This document shows, piece after piece, positions 11,701-22,880 of a stretch of DNA of 64,000 nucleotides. The stretch covers positions 12,268,282-12,332,281 of the forward strand of contig OZ026607.1 of the NCBI GenBank assembly GCA_964020085.1, given 5' to 3'. Positions within the stretch are counted from its first letter, which is position 1. Each line of letters begins with the position of its first letter. The translations under genes and the position numbers were made by a program. The DNA is from Micromussa lordhowensis. Lineage: Eukaryota; Cnidaria; Anthozoa; Scleractinia; Lobophylliidae. Under the pieces are notes generated by a model that saw only the letters and a list, made by a program, of their open reading frames with translations, searched no databases and had not been told where the DNA came from.

Positions 11701-13628
11701 CACACTAACCATGAGGCCACCGGGCATTAACTTTGAGGCTACTTTCTAGACTTTAGTAAAAAGGCAGATGAAATAAGATATCTGTTGCAGGTCAAAATGA
11801 AATTCAGGTTAAATGAAATTCCTTTGTCTATTAACCCTAATTATTCGTGGATCATGAATAATTATGGTTAGAAGACAAAGGAAATTGAGACTCAAACTAG
11901 GTTAATTTCATTTTAACCTGCAACATATCCATTAAGAAATTCAGCCATGCCTTGAAAAGCACAGCGACTGCATAAAAAAGGCCCAGTTCAGTCGTCGTGC
12001 TTTTGCCGTGCTGAAGTAAATTTTAATTAGGCTTCACTCAAACAAGACAGAAACACGACTCTCATTTAGACGTCGTGCCAGAGTTGTACCAAAATCAAGA
12101 TTTACTGAATACGTAATATTCTCCTCATAACTCCCCGCGAAAACGCGATCCTACCAAAATACATTAATATAATTTATGAATTTTGTTTGACGCGGCAGAA
12201 ACACGACGTTTGAATTGCTGCAGTGCCAGAGTCGTATATAACATGGCAGAGCTTGTCGAACTTAATTGCTTTGCCTAACTTAATTCAAAAGTTTGATTCA
12301 GACGCCTTACTTCTGCCGTGCTTTTGTCGAACTTAATTCCTGAACTTAGTTTGACACGGCAGAAGCACGACGCCTGAACTGGGTCTATTGCAGACTTACC
12401 ATAGTCTTCATAAGTTGTCGAAAGCCTCTGTTAAAAAAAGTCAAATTCAAAACAAATGAGAGATCTAAGAGATCGAACGATGAGTTGCTATCAGAAGCAA
12501 GAAATTAAGGCATCGATAGTTGATATTTCGATGTATTCAGCAATGCAGTTATTAAGATTGAGCGTACCAAGTCAAGACTTGCAATTGGATATTTGCCTGA
12601 CGCGTAAAACACCTTCGGAGTAAAACACAGAAACGAGAAACCAGCCGCCATGTTTTGTAATGTGTCTGAGCTTAGCAACCGCGCCCTTAGGGTGAAATGA
12701 CCCAATCGGCTTATAATTTAATATTCACCTATAAGAAATTATACTAAAGATAGGGCCTGTTTACATGGAGGTGGGGGACCCCAGGTAGGTGAGGTAACCC
12801 GCCTAGCCGTGGTCGAAAAATGGCCAGCGTTTACATGCAAACTTACAACCCCGGGGTCCCGGGGTGACTTTACTTGACGTTGTTGCGTGGTCGCTAGGCA
12901 TGTAAACATTGAAAATGGTGGACGAGCGATGCATTTTGGCGGTCAGTGTTATTTTATCTTTATTTTCTGCTCTCGCTGCAGCATTTCAATGCTGTGGCGT
13001 TTTACTGTCACTTTTGATGATACAAAGCCTCCGACAGAGGCAGTTAACGGCCATATTGTTCTGGTTCAATGTAACATGAACTCGACCCCGGCTAGGCGGG
13101 TTACCCCACCTCGAGTCGTTTACATGGCAAAATGCGACCCCGGCTAGGCGGGTTACCCCACCTCGAATCGTTTACATGGCAAAATGCGACCCCGGCTAGG
13201 CGGGTTACCCTACCTGGCAGACCGGGCAACCCGCCTAGGCGGGTTACCCCACCTATCATGTAAACATGATCAAATAAAAATGAGAGATTATATGGAGAGG
13301 CGGGTTACCCCACCTAAGCGGGTTACCTCACCTACCTGGGGTCCCCCACCTCCATGTAAACAGGCCCATAGATGCTAATTCAAGCCTTTAAACAACTTAG
13401 ACATTCAAGGAACGATTTGAGTAGAAATTAAATTAAAAAATCAGAAAATAATTTAAGCACCACGCCAATCATCTACAAATATTATGATAGTTGTTGGAAC
13501 ATCAGAAGAAACTCTAAACCGGGCGAACAGTGCCTTACCTCAGCTTTCTGTTTCGCTCCATTCTCATTCTTGAGAGGAAATGTCGCTGCCGAGGTCCAAA
13601 GTATCAAGAAGAATAAAAAGACCCTCAT
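5791..13628 (-). CDS. Large Gly/Asn/Gln/Lys-rich tandem-repeat protein, probably secreted
   Basis: The main exon is open from 11304 to the TAA at 5793 (over 1,800 codons). It has no in-frame ATG near its 5' end apart from 11274, and 11304 is only a GTG. An upstream exon at 13628..13539 reads MRVFLFFLILWTSAATF, a classical signal peptide, and ends at GAG|GTAAGG in phase 0. Joining it to an AG acceptor before 11232 keeps frame (KAE|LSDLEYSF) and gives about 1,843 aa. The better-looking acceptor at 11240 is out of phase, so a small extra exon is possible. The protein is built of 31-residue units like GNVAVGSQLNKGQKLSLGST, with almost no Cys or Trp and few Pro. It is nested in five larger repeats. 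The family is not recognised; a structural matrix, mucus or capsule protein is a guess. The roughly 2.3-kb intron is full of SINE and MITE copies. Confidence 0.7.
5800..11230 (-). repeat. Higher-order tandem repeat array in the coding exon (93-bp units, five copies of about 0.93-1.05 kb)
   Basis: The landmark GNEGNK(E/D)MVFQFGSPGG recurs with its coding DNA near 10870, 9910, 8890, 7837 and 6910, giving periods of about 960, 1020, 1053 and 927 bp. All four fit one rule: 927, plus 93 for one extra 31-aa unit, and/or plus 33 for an 11-aa insert KVKSSSKTLSG. Copies are nearly identical in DNA, pointing to recent unequal crossing-over or gene conversion. The antisense strand shows many short open frames that are only shadows of this array. 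Confidence 0.9.
11495..11730 (-). mobile_element. tRNA-derived SINE, minus strand (family S)
   Basis: On the minus strand: TGGCCTCATGGTTAGTGTGC (A-box region), then GACTCCGGATTGATCGGTTC, then the body with AACACAATG-type and GTCCAAGAATACAAC complements, ending in the conserved GATGGACTAGCATCCCATCC. The same family is at 46012 (plus, best copy), 29273, 35940 and 37215. Confidence 0.75.
11778..11938. repeat. Palindromic MITE-like repeat
   Basis: ATATCTGTTGCAGGTCAAAA at the left is the inverted partner of TTTTAACCTGCAACATAT at the right. The inner arms TTCCTTTGTCT and AGACAAAGGAA also pair. Confidence 0.8.
11982..12383. repeat. Inverted-repeat element with internal direct repeats
   Basis: The ends are CCCAGTTCAGTCGTCGTGC and its partner GCACGACGCCTGAACTGGG. 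Inside, variants of TTTGACACGGCAGAAGCACG recur several times in both orientations. No coding capacity. Confidence 0.75.
12753..13367. mobile_element. Non-autonomous TIR element B (GGGCCTGTTTACA ends), 3-bp target duplication
   Basis: It begins GGGCCTGTTTACATGGAGGT and ends with the inverse ACCTCCATGTAAACAGGCCC, flanked by ATA on both sides. The right half holds three tandem copies of a roughly 55-bp unit containing GGCTAGGCGGGTTACCC and TTTACATGGCAAAATGCGAC. A truncated relative starts at 18768. There is no transposase. Confidence 0.8.
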
Positions 13629-13780
13629 AGCTCTTAAAAAATATAGAACAGAAATACTCGCGTTACTGTTCATCTATCTATAACAAACACACCTTTTTAA
13701 AAAAAGTGGCCTCGAATATAGAATAAGCTGCTTAGCCAACAGTTCTAAGAACTGCAAACTCCGCCGTCACTCAGCAACAA

Positions 13781-14001
13781 GGGAGCTTAAGCAAAGGCGT
13801 TTTTGAGCGACGTACGGTAACCGGAAGTGGACGTTTCTCATTTTTGGGCAGTGGATGCGCTCTAATTTTCAAGGAAATCGTCTCTATACCAGTAACGACA
13901 CTTAGTATTACAACTGCGATAGCGCCAAGGCGAGTAAAAAGAGAAAACGTCTCATTTCCGGTTGCCGTACGTCGCTCAAAAACGCCTTTGCTTAAGCTCC
14001 C
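13781..14001. repeat. Palindromic MITE-like repeat
   Basis: GGGAGCTTAAGCAAAGGCGT pairs with ACGCCTTTGCTTAAGCTCCC. The inner arms GAGCGACGTACGGTAACCGG and CCGGTTGCCGTACGTCGCTC also match, with a unique centre of about 100 bp. Confidence 0.85.
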
Positions 14002-14529
14002 TAATAGGGAGCTTGAGCAATGACGACGACGACTCCGAAGACTGACGCTTATTAAAAAATGAATTTATATTTTACCAGCGAAATTCGAAATTGTACAGAT
14101 CTGTTCAGTGCGCCAATTGTTCTAAAAGCGCTGTAATGACAGCGTTCAATTCCAAATGAAAATACGAAAATTAGCCGTCGTCGTTCGTGTTCCTCATATT
14201 ACGCAGAACTTGGTCATTTCACGTCCTTGTTTTGCAGAGGACGGCAAAGAAATGCACAAAGATGTATAACGCACGTGCAAAGCCATCGTTTTGCTCATTA
14301 AACCTTTTGTTTGGTGACATTCCCGTTGCCGTCGTCAACCTGTGGCGGACTGCTTTCGTCGTGTTTTGTGCTGATTCCATGCCGAGGCAATGTGAACAAA
14401 TGTAAAAGCCGGAAATGCCGTGGTAGTTCTAAACAGAGGTCGAGCATTCTTAGCAGGTTCGAATGGAAAGAATTTCTGACTGTCCGGTGAATAGTAGCTA
14501 ATAGTTTTTTGAAAAACCCTGCCCTTGAT

Positions 14530-14715
14530 CGGACAATTCTTGTCCTTTGAATGGCAGCGAGGCTGTGGATGACCTTGTTTTGATACAGACCTCTCTGCTT
14601 TTGTCATGTAAATGCACCTAGTTAGCATTAGAATAACTTGATTTACACAACAAAAGCCGTGAGGTCTGTATCAAAACAAGGTCACCTCCAGCCTCGCTGC
14701 CATTCAAAGGCCAGG
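14530..14715. repeat. Inverted repeat
   Basis: CCTTTGAATGGCAGCGAGGC (about 14533) through GATACAGACCTC is inverted at GAGGTCTGTATC (about 14661) through GCCTCGCTGCCATTCAAAGG. The weaker outer arms extend both ways (AAAAACCCTGCCC and GAACCCTGCCCG are direct-like remnants). Confidence 0.7.
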
Positions 14716-14759
14716 TAGACAAGTTTAAAATGGTCTATTGTTGACTGCCGGGTATCTAG

Positions 14760-15485
14760 CGGTTTTTTGAACCCTGCCCGTGAGCGCGTGGACTTGAGTC
14801 AAGCATTTTATAGTCCTTTATGCCAAAGCTAAATGAACTCGTCCACTGCAAAGCCAAGACATTATTTAGAATCGCTTGGCATTTCTGAGCAAATATCAAG
14901 TACTCTTAGAGGGTTTCGCTGACTGTATTTTTGAAGATATTATCCTTTATGACTTTACTCTGGAGTTGGTGTACATTTCCAGCTGAAATACGTCTGCGTT
15001 CGCAAGCTACTCCGGAGTCGAAACCTCGATATTTTATGGTATGCCCAAGCTCGTACATTTCCTCAACCACAAAGATAAAATAGTAATTGGAATCGCTTGA
15101 CATTGCTAAACAAAAGATCTACTTTTGTAGGAGGAATTAAATGAGTTATTCTGTGGCATTTCCATAATAATTTCAGACTACAGGGTATCTAGTATTTTGA
15201 AAACATTTCCCGGCTTCCTTGGTATCTAGACACGATGTTTATAATAATTCAAACTTTATTTGATTTCCAATAATTTTGTTACTACATGTATTTACAAGAA
15301 GTCAAAACAGCTCCAAAAAAAACGATGAAAGTACAGTATAAAAAGAATATTTATAACTTAAGAATCTCGGTAAAGGTTATTGTCTAGATTTGAACTACAG
15401 TAGACTTTAGAAACCGACTTGCTAATAAAAATGGAAATTCTTTAATTTCAAATATTATTCCTATATAAAACAAATTAAAATTAAA
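14760..15485. other. No gene recognised
   Basis: Short open frames only, with no recognisable exon. The right end merges into the AT-rich flank of the LINE fragment. Confidence 0.4.
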
Positions 15486-15493
15486 ATGTTTAC

Positions 15494-15556
<63 letters not shown>

Positions 15557-16945
15557 GAGCAAGATCGATCCAAGAGTAAGATCGATCCTAAGAACTGAGC
15601 TCAGTGGAAGAAACAAAATGGAATCTATCAATCTTGCAGTTCCAGTTGTGCAATACAGTTTTGGCATCATAGACTGAAAAATCTCAGAACTGAAGAAGAT
15701 TGACACAAAAACACGCAAACTATTGAACATGCACAAGATGTTACACCCTAAAGCAGATGTGGAAAGGCTGTACCTTCCGAGAAGACATGCAGGTAGGGGC
15801 CTGATTGAGGTAGAAACAGCATTCAAAACAGCAACAATAGGACTTGATCATTACCTTAAGCACAAAGAAGGGTGTTATCCAAAGCAGCTGCTTGAACATG
15901 ATCGATCCAAAGCCACAAATTCAATAACCAAGAACGCCACTAAGTTCAAAAGGGAAATAACAATGCCACAGTTTGAGAATAGAGAAGATAAGTCAGCCTC
16001 GGAAAATGCTAAGGCCCTGAAACACATATTCAAGTCTAGGATGAAATCAATGAAAGAAGAAAAGTGGAAAGACAAAGCTTTGCATGGCCAGAATCCCAAG
16101 ATACTAGGGAAGCCACATGTAGACATAATCACCACCAACAAATGGTTGTCAAGCAATCTGAAAGGAGAAACAGAGGGACTATTTGTGGCAGCTCAAGATC
16201 AGGCAATAAACACCAGAAATTACCAGAAAGTAATATGTGGTCAGCAAGTGGAAAGCAAATGCAGAATGTGTTCGCAACATGAAGAGACAGTGGACCATAT
16301 TGTATCTGGATGTGAGGTCTTAGCCAAAACAGAGTACATCTCCCGGCACAATAATGCTGCAGCATATCTCCATTGGAGTATCTGTAAAGATCATGGTCTC
16401 AAGATCACAGATAAATGGTACCAACACACACCAGAGACTGTTATACACAGTAAAGACAACAACCTCACCATCATGTGGGACATACCAGTCAGTACTGATA
16501 GAACTATAACAGCGAACAGACCTGACATCATTGTTAAAGATTCAGTGAATTCCACCTACAAGCTGATTGATATGACTGTCCCATCAGATAGAAACATCGC
16601 ACTGAAGGAAATCGAAAAGAAAAGCAAGTACAAAGACCTAGAACTAGAAATACAGAGAATGTGGCATATGAAAACAATAGTGATCCCTGTAGTTGTTGTT
16701 GGTGCGCTTGGAACAGTAAAAAAGGGGATGATAGAAAACATCGAGAAAGTATCCAAGAGAGCTAATGTGACAGAAATCCAAAAGATCTGCATGTTGGGAT
16801 CTGCACGAATCCTCAGAAAGGTGCTTAGTATTTGAACAGAAAGATTGACTTGGGTGACTGATGCCCTAGGTGCATGTTTTGCACCCGGCTGACGCACATA
16901 AAGAACACCAGCAGACTGTGATTTTAAAGTTAAAATAATAATAAT
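15486..16945 (+). pseudogene. 5'-truncated non-LTR retrotransposon: RT C-terminus plus restriction-like endonuclease
   Basis: One frame runs from an (AAT)n tract through 16835. The first part (AVPVVQYSFGIID) is followed by TGA at 15675-15677, where relatives have Trp, so the copy carries a nonsense change. The part after it (370 codons) contains IDTKTRKLLNMHKMLHPKAD, a CRMC...H...C zinc-knuckle-like motif (CRMCSQHEETVDHIVSGC), and an endonuclease core with RPDIIV and LIDMTVP. This is the order expected for R2/NeSL-type site-specific LINEs with a restriction-like endonuclease. A roughly 100-bp 3' UTR ends in an (AAT)n tail near 16935. The 5' part of the RT is missing. Family assignment is from motifs and memory. 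Confidence 0.8.
15497..15557 (+). repeat. (AAT)n microsatellite at the truncated LINE 5' end
   Basis: Pure ATA/AAT triplets for about 60 bp, directly joined to LINE coding sequence in the same frame as a poly-Asn run. It marks the truncation point, not a real protein domain. Confidence 0.95.
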
Positions 16946-16961
16946 AATTTTTTTAATAATA

Positions 16962-16994
<33 letters not shown>

Positions 16995-17292
16995 TTTTTT
17001 TATTAAAGAATTATTTAAACTTTATTCACAATTTAAAAAAAATAACTTTCATAATATGCTGGGTATAAAAGACTTGTATCGGCTATAAAATAATTACATG
17101 AGTACATTTGAGAGAATAGCAATAAATTATCTTAATGAAATACTTCACAAAATACTAAAATCGTTCATACTGGGAATACGCTGTCTCAAACATTCGCAAT
17201 AATAATAATAATAATAATAATAATTAAATAATAATAATAATAACAATAACAATAGATTAATAAATTTACCACTAATACAATAACAATAGTTC

Positions 17293-17336
<44 letters not shown>

Positions 17337-17340
17337 CGTC
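16933..17340 (+). repeat. Cluster of (AAT)n/(ATA)n microsatellites
   Basis: Tracts near 16933-16998, 17198-17245 and 17294-17336 flank an AT-rich segment. They are the 3' tails of two oppositely oriented LINE fragments meeting here (plus strand ending from the left, minus strand ending from the right). Confidence 0.85.
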
Positions 17341-18767
17341 AATAATAATGCGTCAATGTCACAAATTGATCTCATTTGGTTTTCCAGGGCATTCCACCGA
17401 ATAATTGACTTGTATGAGCTTGCTTTCTTGATCATATCAGTCCTAGGCCTGGGTAACTTAAAGGTCATTTTCCTCCTGAAATCGTATCTACTTTCAAACT
17501 TTACAAAAAGACACTTCATAGAACATGGTAAAAGATGCTAATAAGCCTGATGCGCTAAAATTAATAATCGTTTCTCATACATAGTCTCCAAGGTATTCCA
17601 TTTTGCTGTGGCAAGAACCTCCTTGTTTGGCGTACACCACCCTAACTTAAATTTATTTTTGCCGCTCTGACATGGTTTGAGAAAAGCACTTGACCGCAAG
17701 AGCCCCAAACCAACAGACCATAGGTAACAGGGGGAAAATAACGCCAAAATAGAAATCAGTTCTCGCCTGTCTAGGCAGGAAGTACAATGACTTAAGTAAG
17801 TTCAACTTCTGCGTAAACGACTTCGCTAGTTCCGATACATGATGATTCATTCAAGAGCGTTGTCTATCTGGACACCTAAGCATCTTGTAGAAACCACCTC
17901 CTCGATCACATAATAAGCCATCTTAATAGCTTGTTTTGGCCCAATCAATTGCCCGCCTCCACTGAGCAGCATATATTCCGTCTTGGTAGGATGGGGAGTG
18001 AGACAGTTCTCACAACACCATGTATATAACCTTGCTAGGACTTCATTTAACTTGGAAGCCACCAGTAGGAGCCGATCGAGACGGGGTTATCGTCTGCGTA
18101 CATGTGAAGCTGTGGGTCGCCATCTATTCCCTAAGTGATATCGGGCAGGTCATTACAGAAGAGGGAAAACAGGGTGGGGCCCTACACCGACCCTCGTGGT
18201 ACACCAAAAGTAACTGGCATAGCTTGAGATTGACACCCATTAATCGTTGTTACTTGTGTTCTTCCAGAGAGATAATCCCTTATCCAACACCATAAATCAC
18301 CAGCTACACCAGGACTGAAGTTTTCGGATTAATATGGAGTGGGGAATCGCATCAAATGCCTTACGAAAGTCAACGAACATCACGCCTACAACATATTTCT
18401 TGTCGAGCGCTCGTCTCCAGCGCTCGTTATCTTCACTAGCAACAGCTCGGTGAAATGACCCTTGTTGTACGCCCACTGATGAGGGTTTCCAAGTCCCTGT
18501 GACATGCGTGATAATAGTTGACGCCACCATACACACAGACTTCATCAATTTTCCTGGCACACTTAGAAGCGAAATAACCCTGTAATTGTGCTTATCCTGA
18601 GTTTCATCGTCACTTTTATAGAAAGCTGAAATGTTTGCAGCCTTCCATGTAGCCGCTTATATTAAATACAGGCAACAAGGATGGAATAATTAAGCCACCA
18701 GCAAACTTTAAAGGTTTTGGGGCAACACTGTCGGGTCCCGAGGCTTTATCGGCTTTCAACTTAGGGC
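17340..18767 (-). pseudogene. Degenerate non-LTR retrotransposon reverse transcriptase (minus strand)
   Basis: Minus-strand pieces in several frames line up in RT order: KADKASGPDSVAPK near 18750, VMFVDFRKAFDAIPHSIL near 18370 (the first catalytic-Asp motif region), CCENCLTPHPTKTEYMLL near 18000, then KLNLLKSLYFLPR (17790) and the C-terminal part down to 17340. This is typical of jockey/CR1/L2-type RT. Frameshifts separate the pieces, so it is dead. Its 5' side stops exactly where TIR element B copy 2 begins (18768). Confidence 0.8.
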
Positions 18768-19012
18768 CTGTTTACAAGGAGAGAGGGTTACCCTAGCAAG
18801 CGGATTAACCCTAGCTGGAGGGCAAAAGATAGCCCGGGTTTACAAGCAAAATTCCACAGGTAGGGTAACCCTACAACCCGGGACAACTTAATGCGCGGTC
18901 AACACAAAGGGTCTGGAAACAATTAAAACGTTAACCAGGGTAGGCGGGTTAACCCTACCTGGAGTGTTTACAAGGGAAAACGCTAACCCGCCTGCCAGGG
19001 TAACCCTAGCAC
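18768..19012. mobile_element. TIR element B relative, right end missing
   Basis: It begins GGGCCTGTTTACAAGGAGAG, the same 13-bp terminus as the element at 12753, and contains repeated AGGGTAACCCTA and TAGGCGGGTTAACCC motifs. The expected inverse end (TGTAAACAGGCCC) is not found before unique sequence resumes. It interrupts or abuts the dead LINE. Confidence 0.6.
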
Positions 19013-22000
19013 GATGTATCCACACTCGAACGACTGAACACTGAAAAACAACCTGGAATGAACTTGTTCAACGCTTTGCTCTAAATTTCCCAAAGGAAAG
19101 TAGTGTTGTGGTTGGCTCATCCCCAATATCAACAACATGCGTCGACTGCACACCAAAAGTGACTTACGCAAATTCGAGCTGAGAAAATCTGAGAATATTT
19201 CTGGTAACCTGCTGCATAAACCTTCATACGACATATGGCGCTATACAGACTATAGAGCTACCGCCTCGTCAGTTTCGCGTTTTCGCTCGTCTGACTTGTT
19301 GGCAACTACATTCACCACTTCTTACAGTAATACTTCTAACATTTATACTACTTACAATAGCCTGAAGCTCTTTTAATTTAACTATTTAAATTAATGTCGT
19401 ACATAATAAATTTGGGGGCTTCACCTAAGGCGGCTGGCAACAGTTGCCAGTGCTTTACAGAAGCCCGGTAATGCGCAAACGCCAAGTCATCAATCTTCTT
19501 GATATAATACGTTACCATAGCAACAGTGGAACCTGTTACAAATTCTCTCAAATTTTGTTTATGTGGTTGTAGCTCTAAAACGAGCTCGCTTGTGATAAGC
19601 ACGCTAAAATACAAATTTGAAAAAAATTTCTGCCGTGAGGTGAGTGGTTCAGAACCACTTCGAATGTTTTGAAAATTTAAGGTAATGATGATAATTTAGT
19701 TTGACCTTGAACTTATATCGGAACTGCCCAAATTTTAATCAAACCATTTCCATCCACGATTTATAATTCGCAAGCCGTCCCGAGGGCGTTAGCTTGCGTT
19801 GGCGCGGGTCAAGTATCTGGTATCATCCTCAATCCATTTGAACCAAGTCGCGGGCTGACTACACGGCCGTTGGCGCACTTGGCGGGGTCGGTCACAATCA
19901 AGAAAGCCGAAGAAGCGAACTTTAAGCCAAATTTTTCGTTCTTCACGAGTCTTTCGACCGCCGAAGCCCACGTATGTGGAGTGAAATGGAACTGTTTGTT
20001 TTATTGCGATTCGAGACTTTCCTTTTGAGGAGAAAGCGATTTGTGGAGTCTGCCTTCTCCTTCTTTTAGAAAGAGAGACACACATTTCGAATAACTTCGT
20101 TAAACGTCGTCAGAATGGCTTCGAAATCGACAGAAGAGACAAGTGCGCGACGCATTTGTGGTAGGACAACTTCATTTCAAACATTCAATTTTCTTTTACG
20201 ATCGGTGACTTTCCCCTACAATTCTCTATATACACAAGCATATGTAGAGTCGAATTTTGAGCTTGGGAAGCCTGTGAATGAACATCACGTAATATGAAAA
20301 ACACCACACAGAAAAAATGTCCTCACATTGTGCATTTTAATGGCGCACGTGATTGGTTTGAAACAAACTCGCCGCATAAAAAAACGTTGTTATACTTCCC
20401 AACTCAAATACGTTTTCTGATTGGAGGAGAACGTGTCATATGTCGTGGGTCAAAACTCACTAACTCCCTCAGCTGGAGAACTTTCGACTCGCACGCGATC
20501 AGGTCGTGCAACTTGAAACAACGGTAAATTTGTGTGCCAGAAAAGCCATTGAAGTCGGGCAACGTTTCTCACTAAAGAAGGCATTCACTATTCAAGTAAA
20601 GAGATTTATAATTGCAAAAACATACCAGATTAACAAAGGGAACAATTTGAACATTTTGTTTGTTCAAGCGTTTAATTTGGCGCCAAAAATGGGTCGCCCG
20701 CGTTCGGCAACTCGCTCTTCGATCGCTGTTGCCAGGTAGAAAAATAGCTGGGCCATTTACAACAAAAATATATGATGTTCCTCGTTCCTCGAAGCAAAAC
20801 TCACTGTTTCTCTTGGGGCCAGTCATTAAGTGCTTATTATTCTGAAGGCGGCAAAAAAATTCGTGGGCCCCGCGGTCTACTGGGAAGAGCCTGTATTACA
20901 ATTATTTAATTTATATTTGGAGATGGTTATTTTGTCACTTGACGAACGCGGTCGCACAGCTAATAAGTAATAGGTGTTTTTTCATTCTTATTTTTTTCTG
21001 TTTTTTGTTTTAAATTATTTATTTATTTATTGTTTTTTTGCAATATTAATCACGAAAGATGAAAAGTTATCGAATCAGTTTATCGTGGTAGCCATAATAA
21101 TCTTAGAGGCATATACTACAGCAATTCTTGCTTTTTGAGGGTCCTTCAAACTTCCCAAATACATCATAACTCAGTGATGCACAGAATGAATCAATTGAAG
21201 TGCAACATTGCCATTGGAAATATATGTACGACATCGATCACTCGCGCAAGAAACAAAAAGTCTATAGCGAAGAAACGTTAATTTTACCCGCGGCATAAAC
21301 TTGCATCCTAGCTGGATTCTGATATACGCTGTCGTACATTGACTGGGTTTGATAGCGCAGCTTTGTTAGCTATGTTACAGTGCTTGATATAGGTTCCGTC
21401 TTACCTGTAAGTCCTCTCTCCGAGGTATTGTTCACACAAGACTTATGTTACATAGAGTATCCTAGAGCGGCGTTAAGTTAAAGCGGCAAGACAGTGGTGA
21501 AATATATAACCTGATTTCAACTTCTTGTGTGCCTTAATTAGAGCGACATAGAGACAATGCGACATATCTAAATTCATCGCAAAGACACGGTTAAGACACG
21601 TGACAGTTTTTTTGACTTTTTAGGAGCCGGAATGGAGGAGGGGTCAGAACTCTCTTGACATATCTTTCTTGGAATATCATATTACGAGCACAAATTTCCA
21701 GTTTTTAGCTTTGACGAACATTTTTCATTGAGCGAATACAAATTACCCTAAACAATTGTAGCTGAGTATACGTGGTTCCAAAAAAAAACCAGTTGGTCTT
21801 AAAGCACACAAAGGTACAGCGCAGTTTTATTTTTTTGTAACGTAATGCCAATAACAATAATTGGTTTATTGGTAAACAAAACTATAGATCAATCTTCCAT
21901 TCTAAGACAACATGTCATTAGTGTACGAATGGCAGCAAGCAGTTGTTACCTCGATCGACGCTTTCATTTAACAAATAGCCTTTTCGTCCTTATTAGATTC

Positions 22001-22880
22001 TTTTCAATCACCAAATGGCAGATTTGGAATTTGTATCCAAGGTCAACCTGAAAACGTTCTGAACTAAAATGATAGTTCACTTCTCTTAGTTGAATTTGTG
22101 GCGATTATCAGTGTTCAGTTAACATTTCAGCACATTTCCCAGCTGCCGGTAGATTTGCAGATCTCAGATCTCAAGTTTCACCGAGCTGTCAGTTAAAAAG
22201 CACGTCGTTTCTCAGCTAGCAGTTGCATTTTTGAAACGTTTCAACTACAAGCTATACTTTATAATCCTCGCAAACTTGCCTAGTCGACCACACTTCGTTT
22301 CGTTTCGTCGGTTTTCGTTGAATTTTAATCTTTGATTTGTACGCAACATTAGAGTTAAACTTGACTTTAGCAATGCAAAAATAGTGCTAAGCTGGCTGTT
22401 CTTAACTTCTATCACTGAGCTGAGAGGCCGAATTTCTAGTAATTCTCGCTTGATGAAAATTTTAATCAAGCAAATAATAGTAGGAAGCCTAACGGTAGAA
22501 ACCTACCTGGATGCGAGCTTTTTTCAATCTCCACTGACGCCAGAAAGCCTGGTTGGTGTAAACTGGCCCATTAAGCCAATCCCATGTTCAACAGTTACAA
22601 ACATTGCAGCCTCTTAAGCACACAAAGTCACTACTAACTTTCATATTGTTCTTAATTGTGTAAATAAAAATAATTACATTTCTTGATTGGCGACATTTCT
22701 ACGGTGCTCATTGTAAACAACGTATTGTTGCCATCTTAGGGAAAGCCGTTGTTTTTAGGCCAGGTGCTTGTCAGTTTCCGATTTATTGTCAGTTAGAAGT
22801 GGTTATTTTAGGCAACCAATGACCATGTCTGGCAACTGTTGCTACATGTAAGTAACCTGTACCCGCCAGTAGGCCCATAA
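19013..22880. other. Long gene-poor stretch; one weak exon candidate at 20115
   Basis: I find no named domain in this 3.9 kb. At 20115 an ATG opens MASKSTEETSARRIC before a poor donor (TGTG|GTAGGA), but nothing convincing follows. The segment 20950-21050 is T-rich. The stretch 22250-22650 has short frames on both strands without similarity I recognise. Confidence 0.4.

Noticed and set aside
12887..13378. Plus-strand frames at 12887 and 13184
   Set aside because: They lie inside TIR element B and translate its tandem GGCGGGTTACCC units.
15486..15560. Poly-Asn protein start at 15486
   Set aside because: It is an (AAT)n microsatellite fused to the truncated LINE.
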